DNA of 44,910 nucleotides from Rhodoferax sp. Lineage in GTDB: Bacteria; Pseudomonadota; Gammaproteobacteria; Burkholderiales; Burkholderiaceae_C. The position numbers were made by a program, and so were the translations under genes. Positions 1 to 7,472 of the stretch are shown here, piece by piece (position 1 is the stretch's first letter; each line of letters opens with the position of its first letter). The notes under the pieces were generated by a model, which saw nothing but the letters and a program-made list of their open reading frames with translations, ran no database searches and had not been told where the DNA came from. The stretch lies in assembly GCF_010365055.1 (NCBI RefSeq), contig NZ_JAAFHA010000022.1:1-44910 (forward strand), read 5' to 3'.

Positions 1-74
1 TTTCGTTTACATCAATGCAATGAATACCGCCTATCAAAAAATAAATCCAATACCTCTTGATTTGGTGGGAAGTC

Positions 75-100
75 CCTGTAGAGGGCTACAGGCCTGTTTT
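75..100 (+). terminator. Possible rho-independent terminator of an upstream gene
   Basis: A 7-bp perfect stem (CCTGTAG at 75-81, CTACAGG at 86-92) with an AGGG loop is followed a few bases later by TTTT at 97-100. Reading frame 1 is open from the window edge to a TGA at 58-60 and frame 2 to a TAA at 104-106, so a gene tail may enter from the left. The fragment is too short to name. In this type of locus hsdS or hsdM would be expected there, which is inference only. Confidence 0.4.
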
Positions 101-123
101 GTATAAATTGTTGGGGGAAAGCA

Positions 124-993
124 ATGAATTCATCTGCAACTGAACCGCCCGCCCGTGTGGCCCTGTTTCAGAGCCAGGAGATACGGCGCACCCTGCACAA
201 CGACGAGTGGTGGTTTGTCATTACAGACGTGGTGGCGGCCCTGACGGATAGCGCCAACCCGGCGGACTATTGGAAGAAGATGCGCAGGCGTGACCCCGCT
301 TTAGGCTTGGACAGCCAAGGGGGGGGACAATTTGTACCCCCCCTTGGGTTCAGCTTTGAGACGGCCGGTGGTCCGCAAAAGCTGCAGTGCTGGAATACGC
401 AGGGTATTTTTCGCCTGATCCAGTCCATTCCCAGCCCCAGGGCCGAGCCGTTCAAGCGCTGGTTGGCCAAAGTGGGCAAAGAGCGGCTGGACGAGATTGA
501 GAACCCCGAGCTGGCCATGGGCCGCATGCAAGACCTGTATGAGAAAAAGGGCTACCCCAAGGAGTGGATAGATAAACGCCTGCGCGGCATTGCCGTGCGC
601 CAAGACCTGACCGATGAATGGAAAGCGCGCGGCGTGACCAGCAGCCAGGAGTTCGCCATTCTGACCAATGAAATCATGCAGGGCACTTTTGCACTCAAGG
701 TAGATGAGTACAAGCAGGTAAAGGCCCTGGCCCGTGAGAACCTGCGCGACCACATGACCGACATTGAGCTGATCTTGACCATGCTGGGCGAGGCCACCAC
801 CACCAAGTTGCACCGTGATCGGGGTTCCAAAGGCATGACACCGCTCAAAAAGGATGCCAAAGACGGCGGTGCCGTGGCCGGGCGCACGCGCAAGGATATT
901 GAAAAACAAAGCGGTAAGCCGGTGATATCGCCAGACAATTTCAAGCAGTTGGCGGCCAAGAAGGTGAAGAAAATCAAAGGCAGTGAGGGCTGA
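124..993 (+). CDS. Bro-N domain (phage antirepressor-like / DinD-like) protein next to hsdR
   Basis: This 289-aa protein has an N-terminal Bro-N-type domain at about residues 10-115: a beta-rich start around VALFQ, then the DEWWFVITDVVAAL stretch and a WNTQGIFRLIQSIPS segment. A helical, charged C-terminal part follows, ending in a Lys-rich tail. Proteins of this kind are widely found in type I restriction loci and are usually annotated as BRO family, antirepressor or DNA-damage-inducible. Their role there is not established. The ATG at 124 has a GGGGGAAAG ribosome site about 6 bases upstream. The stop is 2 bases from the hsdR start, so the two are surely co-transcribed. Residues around 65-78 are encoded by a G8...C7 hairpin (315-347), which is unusual inside a gene. 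The domain call is fairly sure and the function is unknown. Confidence 0.75.
   Translation: MNSSATEPPARVALFQSQEIRRTLHNDEWWFVITDVVAALTDSANPADYWKKMRRRDPALGLDSQGGGQFVPPLGFSFETAGGPQKLQCWNTQGIFRLIQSIPSPRAEPFKRWLAKVGKERLDEIENPELAMGRMQDLYEKKGYPKEWIDKRLRGIAVRQDLTDEWKARGVTSSQEFAILTNEIMQGTFALKVDEYKQVKALARENLRDHMTDIELILTMLGEATTTKLHRDRGSKGMTPLKKDAKDGGAVAGRTRKDIEKQSGKPVISPDNFKQLAAKKVKKIKGSEG
315..347 (+). repeat. G8/C7 homopolymer hairpin inside the Bro-N gene
   Basis: An 11-bp perfect stem pairs CCAAGGGGGGG (315-325) with CCCCCCCTTGG (337-347). A further inner ACAA/TTGT pairing leaves only a tiny loop. The run is eight G on the left and seven C on the right. It lies in frame and encodes a Gly-rich to Pro-rich switch (SQGGGQFVPPLG). 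Homopolymers of this length can slip during replication. Confidence 0.7.
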
Positions 994-995
994 TC

Positions 996-3920
996 ATGAC
1001 TAAAGCACCGGAGTTGAAGTTTCAAAAGCACATTGCAGATTTTCTGGTGCGGGTGCATCACTACGGCGTTCTTCAACAGGCTGACATTACCGATACCGAG
1101 CACAACATTGCCGAAGACCAGCTTTGGGCTTTTTTGACCGCCACGCAGGGGGATTCGCTCGAAAGATTGACCGCCTATGGAACCGATACACGCGACCAAG
1201 TGTTCAAAGCCCTGCGCAGTGAACTGGCCCACACGCCGCTGTGGATGCTGCTGCGCCACGGGCTAAAGGTGCGGGGGCTGGAGTTGCGCCTGTTTTACCC
1301 GCGCGCGCGCTCCAGCGAGAGTGCCGCTGCGCAAAAGTACGCGCAGAACCGCATCACGTTCAGGCCGCATTTTTACTTTGGCGATACCAATCAGGAGATT
1401 GATTTCGTCTTCTTCCTCAACGGCCTGCCCATCGTGGCGTTGGAGCTAAAGCACGAAAAGAACCAGACGGTGCATGACGCGGTGGCGCAGTTCACCCGGC
1501 GTGACCCCACGCGCAAGATTTTTCAGCACCCGTTTTTGTACCTGGCGGCCGATACCAGCGACGTGAAGGCCGCTACCGACCCGCGCCGGGAGGAGAACTT
1601 TCGCTGGCACAACATGGGGCTGACCAACCAGGCCACCAACGACTCTGAATACCCGGTAGAGTTTTTGTACCGCGAGGTGCTGGGGCCGGATGCGTTGATG
1701 GAGGCGCTGTCATTCTTCTTGGTGCGCGTGCCGCAGCGCGATGCGCAGGACGACAAGCCGGAGCGCGCTGCCTTCACGCTGTTTCCGCGCTACCACCAGA
1801 GCCGCACGGTGCACAAGGTGGCGCACAGTATTGCCGCGCACTTTGCCGATACGGGCGACATTGGTCGCAAGTACCTGATCAACCATTCGGCGGGCAGCGG
1901 CAAGACGCTGACCATTTGTTGGCTGGCAGACCGCTTGCATAGCTTGTTCAAGCCCGGCACCAGCGAAAAGCTGGTGGACATGGTGTTCATCCTGACGGAC
2001 CGCAAGTCGTTGGACACCAATATTCGGGAAGACCTGGAGAACTTCACCCATTTGAAAGATGTGGTGGGGCTGGCGCGCAAGGCGGATGACCTGCCGCGCT
2101 TTATGGCGCAGCGCAAGTCGATCATTGTGACCACACAGCAAAAGTTTGCCTGGGTGCTGGACGAGACCAAAAACAATCCGGTGTTGAAGGCGCTGCGCGT
2201 GGCTTTTTTGATTGACGAGGCGCACCGCTCGCAAGAAGGGCAAATGGGCGCGGCCATTCGACTGCCGTTTCGCAAAGCGGATGAACCCGATGCCGAAGAT
2301 GCTGCTGCTGATGATGATGCTGCCGACCCGCAGGAGCAAATCGCCAAGATCATTCGTGAGCACGACCTAAACCAGTTGATGGTGGCGTTCACCGCCACGC
2401 CTGCGCCTGCCACGGTCAATCTGTTTGGCGAGGCGTTTGACACCTACTCCGAGTCTGAGGCGATTGCCGAGGGCTACATCGTGGACGTGGCGGCCAGCAT
2501 CATTTCCTACAAGACGCTGTACAACCTGCATTGCGCGGTAGTGCCCAAACCGCAGGATGAAGCGCGCTACCCGGCGGGCGTGGTGGCCAAGGCGCTGAAA
2601 AATGTGGCCTATCAGGACGACGGCTTGATTCAGTACAAGGCCGAGGTCATGCTGCGCATCTTTGAGAAAGACGTGATGCCGCTGATAGCCGGGCGGGCCA
2701 AGGCGATGATTGTGACCAGCTCCCGTGTGGCGGGGTTGCGCTACTTTGAAATCATAACGGCGAAGCTCAAAGAACGCGGCGCGGCCTACCGTGCGCTGTA
2801 TGCGTTCTCGGACTTTACCCACCCCCAAACCAACGCCGCGATCACCGAGCATGCGCTCAATGGGCTTGCTGAGGGGGAGCTGATTGAAAACCGGTTTGAA
2901 GGGGATGACTACCGGCTGATGATTGTGGCCAGCAAATTCCAGACGGGTTTTGACCAGCCTTTGTTGGCGGGCATGTTTCTGGATAAAGGGGTAGTTGACC
3001 GCAATGCGGTGCAGACCGTGTCACGGCTGAACCGCTGCCATGAGGGAAAAGACAAGGTCGTGGTGGTGGACTTCACCAACAACGCCAAGGCCATTTTGAA
3101 GGCATTCATCAAGTACCGCAAAGGCACACCGTTTGAGCCGGAGGAGCCCGACCAGGCGCAGTGCCTGAAACTGTATGCCGAGGTGTTGGCGGCGGGGCTG
3201 TTCACGCAGAAGGACGCCGATGATTTGGGTAAGTTGTTGGCCGCTGGCACGGACGCGCAGGTGCAGTTTTTGGTCAATGCACTACGCACTCGCTTTCAGG
3301 CCCAGTGGAGCGACATGGAGGAACGCAAGACGTTCGTTTACCTGCTGGCCAAGTTGGTAAAAAGCTTTCACTTTCTTACCTGCTTTTTTACCTTTGATCA
3401 GCAGGTCGAAGAGTTGGCCAGGTTTGCAGAATACGTGGGGCCGCAGCTCTTCAAAGCAGGCGGCGTGTCGGAGTTGATGAAACAGATTCGGCAGACCGAA
3501 GTCATCAAAGCCAATGTTGTGTACCAGGGCGTTACCACCAGCGCTGGGCCGGTCAGGCTCAGACCTGGCAACGGCAGGCCGGGCGCTGGACCACCGCCGC
3601 TCAAGGTGTCGATTCAGGAAATGATCGCCAAGATTCTGACTACTTTCCCCATCACCAATGAGGAGGCCATTCTTATCAAGCAGGTGACCGAAGAAAAGGC
3701 CGCTGATCCGTTGATCCGCGAAACAGTGGTTGCGCACCGTTCAGACGGCATTTATCTGAATGGCGTGTACCGGGGGCAGGTGAATGGCGCAATCCAGACG
3801 GTCTATAACGACATGGGGCGCTTTGAGGAGCTGTCTGACATCAAGTACACCGATGTGGCCGGGATTTTTGACATCATGGCCATGACGGTGATTCAACACC
3901 ATTTGCACGCTGCCGCTTAA
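996..3920 (+). CDS. hsdR: Type I restriction enzyme, R (motor/nuclease) subunit
   Basis: This 974-aa protein is of normal size for HsdR. It supplies DNA cleavage and ATP-driven translocation in an R2M2S complex. An N-terminal PD-(D/E)xK nuclease shows Asp136, Glu150 and Lys152 (E-L-K). The SF2 helicase core follows, with a Walker A loop at 299-304 (AGSGKT), a DEAH box at 407-410 and motif III FTATP at 465-469. A C-terminal helical part contacts the methylase. An acidic low-complexity stretch of mostly Asp and Ala, encoded by GCT/GAT triplets near 2285-2325, sits between DEAH and motif III. It follows the Bro-N gene by 2 bases and precedes radC by 4 bases. No hsdM or hsdS is in the window, so they are probably to the left. 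All key residues are present and the gene appears intact. Confidence 0.95.
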   Translation: MTKAPELKFQKHIADFLVRVHHYGVLQQADITDTEHNIAEDQLWAFLTATQGDSLERLTAYGTDTRDQVFKALRSELAHTPLWMLLRHGLKVRGLELRLFYPRARSSESAAAQKYAQNRITFRPHFYFGDTNQEIDFVFFLNGLPIVALELKHEKNQTVHDAVAQFTRRDPTRKIFQHPFLYLAADTSDVKAATDPRREENFRWHNMGLTNQATNDSEYPVEFLYREVLGPDALMEALSFFLVRVPQRDAQDDKPERAAFTLFPRYHQSRTVHKVAHSIAAHFADTGDIGRKYLINHSAGSGKTLTICWLADRLHSLFKPGTSEKLVDMVFILTDRKSLDTNIREDLENFTHLKDVVGLARKADDLPRFMAQRKSIIVTTQQKFAWVLDETKNNPVLKALRVAFLIDEAHRSQEGQMGAAIRLPFRKADEPDAEDAAADDDAADPQEQIAKIIREHDLNQLMVAFTATPAPATVNLFGEAFDTYSESEAIAEGYIVDVAASIISYKTLYNLHCAVVPKPQDEARYPAGVVAKALKNVAYQDDGLIQYKAEVMLRIFEKDVMPLIAGRAKAMIVTSSRVAGLRYFEIITAKLKERGAAYRALYAFSDFTHPQTNAAITEHALNGLAEGELIENRFEGDDYRLMIVASKFQTGFDQPLLAGMFLDKGVVDRNAVQTVSRLNRCHEGKDKVVVVDFTNNAKAILKAFIKYRKGTPFEPEEPDQAQCLKLYAEVLAAGLFTQKDADDLGKLLAAGTDAQVQFLVNALRTRFQAQWSDMEERKTFVYLLAKLVKSFHFLTCFFTFDQQVEELARFAEYVGPQLFKAGGVSELMKQIRQTEVIKANVVYQGVTTSAGPVRLRPGNGRPGAGPPPLKVSIQEMIAKILTTFPITNEEAILIKQVTEEKAADPLIRETVVAHRSDGIYLNGVYRGQVNGAIQTVYNDMGRFEELSDIKYTDVAGIFDIMAMTVIQHHLHAAA

Positions 3921-3924
3921 AGCC

Positions 3925-4587
3925 ATGGGCAAGACTATTGCGCAAATCCCCGAAGCCGACCGCCCGCGCGAGAAGTTGTTGCGCAAGGGGGCGTCGGCCT
4001 TGAGCGATCAAGAATTGTTGGCGGTGCTGCTTGGCAAAGGAAGCGCCACCATGGACGTCATGACTCTGGCAGCCAAGCTGGCACGGTTGGTGGACGAAAA
4101 GGGTTTGCATGTCACGGCGCAAGACCTGACGCAATTTGATGGCGTGGGTGACGCCAAAGCCACCTTGATTCTGGCGGCTATCGAGTTCGCTCGCCGCCGC
4201 ATCAAACCCGAAGGCTCAAGGATCGAGGCGCCCGCCGACCTGCTGCCCCATGTGCGGCACTACGCTGACCGCAAGCAAGAGCACTTTTTGTGCGCCAGCA
4301 TCAACGGGGCCAATGAGATTCTGAACATTCGGGTGGTGTCCATTGGCCTGATTGACCGCAGCCCGGTGCATCCACGCGAGGTGTTTGCCGACGCACTGGC
4401 AGACCGTGCGGCAGCCATCATCGTGGCCCACAACCACCCCAGTGGCGGGGTTGAGCCTTCGCACAGTGACAACCAGGTCACGGCCCAGCTCAAAGCAGCC
4501 GGTGAAATTTTGGGTATTGAACTGCTGGACCACATCATCTTCAACCGGGTGGAGTACTTCAGCTTTCTGGAGGCTGGGCGGTTGTGA
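3925..4587 (+). CDS. radC: RadC-family JAB-domain protein
   Basis: This 220-aa protein has the usual RadC length. The N-terminal part has the RPREKLL...LSDQELLAVLL signature and a helix-hairpin-helix at about 65-95. The C-terminal JAB/MPN metalloprotease-like domain has the full zinc set: Glu152, His169-x-His171, Ser173 and Asp182 in the HNHPSGG...SHSD motif. RadC was named for DNA repair, but its biochemical role is unsettled. Copies in mobile elements and restriction islands, like this one, are common and may act in anti-defence or DNA processing. The gene starts 4 bases after hsdR and is almost certainly in the same transcript. It is complete. The symbol reflects the family only. Confidence 0.9.
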   Translation: MGKTIAQIPEADRPREKLLRKGASALSDQELLAVLLGKGSATMDVMTLAAKLARLVDEKGLHVTAQDLTQFDGVGDAKATLILAAIEFARRRIKPEGSRIEAPADLLPHVRHYADRKQEHFLCASINGANEILNIRVVSIGLIDRSPVHPREVFADALADRAAAIIVAHNHPSGGVEPSHSDNQVTAQLKAAGEILGIELLDHIIFNRVEYFSFLEAGRL

Positions 4588-4629
4588 ACGGCGCTGGGGC
4601 TTTCGGTCTGTTTTCAAAATAGGTTCTCT

Positions 4630-5913
4630 ATGAACACTGATGCACTTTTTTGCGCGTTGTCGCCCTCACGGATTTCCGAGTTAATCCGGTCAGCCCAACG
4701 AGCCGTCTGCTATGCCGGGCCAGGTATCCAGCTTGACTTGGCGCAGGCAATGGTCGAGGCGGCGGGGCGTTTGGGCAAAGAGATGCTGACCGTGAGTCTC
4801 GATTTTGATGACCGTGTCATGCGGATGGGCTATGGCGATGTGGGCGCGGTCACCCTATTGATTGACGCTGGCATTTCGGTACACAGCTCGCCAGGCTTGC
4901 GCACAGCGTTGGTTGTGGTGGACAACGAGGGCTACATTTTTACCCCCACTGCGCTTTACCTGGAAGCCGAACCCAGTGATGACGCAGCATCGAACGCGAT
5001 TCGGATGTCTGGCGAACAAGTGGCGCAGGCTCTTGCGCGACTTTCCCCTTCAGCCAAAGTGATTGCTGTGGCCCAAGCCAAAACCCCTGAAGCAAAAAAG
5101 CAGATCGAAGCCTTAACCGTGGATGTTGTGTCAGCGCCCATCACCCAAGCGAAGTTGGCCGAGGTGACGACTAGTTTGAAGGAAGTACCACCAGTGCGCT
5201 TCGATCTAGCCCGGCAAGTACGGGTGTTTGAGCCGTATCTGCAATACGTTGAACTGAGCCTGACTGGCGCGGCCATCCAGCGTCACCGCTTGGCAATTCC
5301 GCCAAATATTCAGAAACTGGGTGGCAGCAAAGATTTGGAAAGCCGTTTGCGCACGACCTTTGAGTTGATTGAAAAGGGCAGCAAACTGTCTTCCAAACCT
5401 TTGGAGGACGCATTGAATGAGATACGTAAAAATTTCACGCCGTCGCTAGGCAAGGATCATGGGCGTGTGGTTTTGAAAGCAGCAAAACCGTATTTGGTCG
5501 AGCGATTGACAGAATTTCGTACCAAGCTGGATGCGCACCAAAAGACTGTTGCAGCCGACTTGCAAAAGCACCTTGACACTTCAAGGGATCAGATCGTTGC
5601 CTATTTCCAAGCGCTTGTCATAGAAACAAAGCCTGATGCGCTGCTCGGACAATCGCTTAACGGGGTGATTTCTACGGCGACAGCAAAAAAATGGCTCAAT
5701 GGGGAGTTAGACCGTGTCTTCCCCAGTGCCGACGATTTGATACAGGAAATGAAGCTGGATGAGCGCTACAAAGACGTAACCTTTGAGACCTTGAATCGCA
5801 AGGACTTTCTGGAGTCCGTCAAAGACGCGTTCCCCAACGTGGATTGGGATAAAGCGTATTCGGAGTTCAAGGCTGCAGGGCAGAGCGAGTCAGAAGACCC
5901 GAAAGCAACATAG
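4630..5913 (+). CDS. Unrecognised 427-aa island protein with degenerate PLD-like N-terminus
   Basis: I do not recognise this protein with certainty. Residues 12-115 look like a phospholipase-D-type half domain: ISELIRSAQRAVCYAGPGI, an alternating alpha/beta pattern, then a strand ending in VVVDNEGYIF. In the register of the HxKx4D catalytic motif the residues are Arg91, Ala93 and Asp98, so the catalytic His and Lys are missing. Residues 190-427 are highly helical and charged, with likely coiled-coil segments around 290-335. It lies 42 bases after radC, so it could share the transcript, but it has only a weak AGG ribosome site. A second, diverged copy of its last 14 codons is found at 7428-7472. 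It may be a non-enzymatic sensor or scaffold in the restriction locus, which is inference. No signal peptide or membrane segment is seen. Confidence 0.7.
   Translation: MNTDALFCALSPSRISELIRSAQRAVCYAGPGIQLDLAQAMVEAAGRLGKEMLTVSLDFDDRVMRMGYGDVGAVTLLIDAGISVHSSPGLRTALVVVDNEGYIFTPTALYLEAEPSDDAASNAIRMSGEQVAQALARLSPSAKVIAVAQAKTPEAKKQIEALTVDVVSAPITQAKLAEVTTSLKEVPPVRFDLARQVRVFEPYLQYVELSLTGAAIQRHRLAIPPNIQKLGGSKDLESRLRTTFELIEKGSKLSSKPLEDALNEIRKNFTPSLGKDHGRVVLKAAKPYLVERLTEFRTKLDAHQKTVAADLQKHLDTSRDQIVAYFQALVIETKPDALLGQSLNGVISTATAKKWLNGELDRVFPSADDLIQEMKLDERYKDVTFETLNRKDFLESVKDAFPNVDWDKAYSEFKAAGQSESEDPKAT
5857..5888 (+). repeat. Direct repeat, copy 1 (3' end of the 427-aa gene)
   Basis: These 32 bases match 7428-7459 at 31 positions. 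They encode YSEFKAAGQSE at the C-terminus of the 427-aa protein. The single difference is a synonymous third-position change (GCA versus GCT). Confidence 0.85.
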
Positions 5914-5982
5914 CTGTGAAAACTAGGATGCATCCGGGTTGTAGCCGATTGTGTGAACAACTTCGCATTGAGGATAAGTGGC

Positions 5983-6138
5983 ATGCCTGACACAGTTTTT
6001 CAAAACGAGTTGATGCATGCCGCAGAACTCATTTTGCAGGCCGATGCGCTGGTGATTGCCGTCGGCACGGGCACGGGCAGGTCGGCTGGAGTCGAAGGCG
6101 GGACAATTGAATGTGACGCGGAAGAATGCATGATATGA
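5983..6138 (+). pseudogene. Sir2-like N-terminal fragment, truncated
   Basis: This short reading frame of about 51 codons begins at the ATG at 5983 (MPDTVFQNELMHAAELI). It continues with ADALVIAVGTGTGRSAGVEGG, which resembles the NAD-binding start of Sir2 proteins (ADALLITAGAGMGVDSG type) in order and spacing. It then loses similarity and stops at 6136-6138. The rest of a sirtuin domain is absent. The TGA overlaps the ATG at 6135 of the next gene (ATGA), so the frame might still be translated and coupled to it. I read it as the leftover of a Sir2-type defence gene. A short leader peptide is the alternative. Confidence 0.45.
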
Positions 6139-7343
6139 ACACCAGAAAGAAGACCGCACTCACCCCGCCAGCCAACGCCAAGAGCAGCCGGCTGAGCATG
6201 GATTTCACCGCGCTGGTGGCGGCCATCGGGCAGGTGCATGCGCAAAGCGCTGCCGCCGTCAGCCGCGCCATCAACACCACGCTCACGCTGCGCAACTGGG
6301 TCATCGGCTGGTACATCCGTGAATACGAGCAGCAAGGCGCTGACCGGGCTACCTATGGCGAAGCCATCATCAACCGGCTGGCCGAGGCCTTGGCGGCGCG
6401 CGGTATGCGCGACCTTGCCCCGCGCACGCTGCGCCAGTGCCGCCAGTTCTACACCGTGTACCCGTTGATTTGGCAGGCAGAGGCTGCCAAATCCCTAGCC
6501 ACCCAGCTTGCGCCCCCAATATGGCAGGCACTGTCTGCCATCTCACCCGTTGCGCCCGCCGCGCCCGATAGGGCGACGGGCGGGGCAATGGCACATGCGC
6601 TGGCGGCGCCCATCGAGAAGCTGTTTACCACGCTCTCGTTCAGCCACCTGGCCGAGCTCATCAGCATTGAAGACCCGCTGAAACGTGCCTTTTACGAGAT
6701 CGAATGCATCCGGGGCAACTGGGCGGTGCGCGCGTTGAAGCGCCAGATCGACACGCTGTATTTTGAGCGTTCTGCCCTGTCCAAAGACAAAGAGAAACTG
6801 GCGGCTATGGTGCGCCAGGGCATCGAGGCAGCAGAGCCCCGGTTGGCGATTCGGGACCCCTATATCTTCGAGTTTCTGGGCCTGCGGGCGCAAGATGCGG
6901 TGGCCGAGTCTGACCTAGAGGCTGCGCTGGTGGCCAATTTGCGCGAGTTTTTGCTGGAGCTGGGCCACGGGTTTTGTCTGGAGGCGCAGCAAAAAAGTAT
7001 CCTCATCGGCAAGACGCGCAGCTTTGTCGATCTGGTGTTCTACCACCGTATTCTCAAATGCCATGTGCTGGTGGAGCTGAAGGTGGATAAGTTCACGCAT
7101 GAGCACATCGGCCAGCTCAACACCTATGTTACCTGGTACCGCAAGCACATGATGATGGCGGGTGACAACCCGCCCGTGGGCCTGTTGCTGTGCACCGACC
7201 AGGACCACACGCTGGTCGAGTACGCCACCGCCAGCATGGACAACCAGTTGTTCGTCTCCAAATACCAGCTTGAGCTGCCTAGCAAGGAAGAGCTGCAGAA
7301 GTTTTTGGAAATCACCCGCAAAGAGGTTTTAGGCCCGCCATGA
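6135..7343 (+). CDS. DUF1016 / YhcG-type PDDEXK nuclease
   Basis: This 402-aa protein has the two-part layout of the YhcG family. An N-terminal winged-helix-like DUF1016_N domain covers about 20-190 (ALVAAIGQVHAQSAAAVSRAIN, NWVIGWYI, RTLRQCRQFY). The C-terminal nuclease domain covers about 225-395 and has Asp299, Glu314-Leu-Lys316 and a following Gln (GQLNTY). The core of the nuclease is intact. The family belongs to the restriction-endonuclease fold and is common in mobile elements and near type I systems, but its role is not settled. I chose ATG 6135 because GGAAG at 6120-6124 is well spaced from it. ATG 6126 is an alternative with poor spacing. The gene sits with the Sir2 scrap between the two copies of the 427-aa gene's 3' end, so it probably came in as a cassette. 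Confidence 0.85.
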   Translation: MNTRKKTALTPPANAKSSRLSMDFTALVAAIGQVHAQSAAAVSRAINTTLTLRNWVIGWYIREYEQQGADRATYGEAIINRLAEALAARGMRDLAPRTLRQCRQFYTVYPLIWQAEAAKSLATQLAPPIWQALSAISPVAPAAPDRATGGAMAHALAAPIEKLFTTLSFSHLAELISIEDPLKRAFYEIECIRGNWAVRALKRQIDTLYFERSALSKDKEKLAAMVRQGIEAAEPRLAIRDPYIFEFLGLRAQDAVAESDLEAALVANLREFLLELGHGFCLEAQQKSILIGKTRSFVDLVFYHRILKCHVLVELKVDKFTHEHIGQLNTYVTWYRKHMMMAGDNPPVGLLLCTDQDHTLVEYATASMDNQLFVSKYQLELPSKEELQKFLEITRKEVLGPP

Positions 7344-7421
7344 CGCCAGACGGCACTCGCCACCCCTGTGGCCAGATAGACAAGTTGGCGCAACGCGCAC
7401 GTTCTGCGTTACAGATTGTTT

Positions 7422-7472
7422 GAAAGGTATTCGGAGTTCAAGGCTGCTGGGCAGAGCGAAGCCAAAAGGTGA
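7422..7472 (+). pseudogene. Remnant 3' end of a second copy of the 427-aa gene
   Basis: From 7428 the sequence encodes YSEFKAAGQSEAKR and a TGA at 7470-7472. This is a diverged version of the C-terminus of the protein ending at 5913. It has no start and no body, so it is a tail fragment. Its stop codon touches the integrase stop codon on the other strand (TGATCA at 7470-7475). An earlier arrangement may have had this gene convergent with the integrase with no gap. Confidence 0.7.

Noticed and set aside
1..106. Frame 1 (to 60) or frame 2 (to 106) as the C-terminus of hsdS or another upstream gene.
   Set aside because: Too short to assign. It is noted only with the possible terminator at 75-100.
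301..909. Long open frames on the minus strand opposite the Bro-N gene, and many others opposite hsdR, pnp and nuo genes.
   Set aside because: They mirror GC-rich codons of real genes, lack ribosome sites and resemble no protein family.
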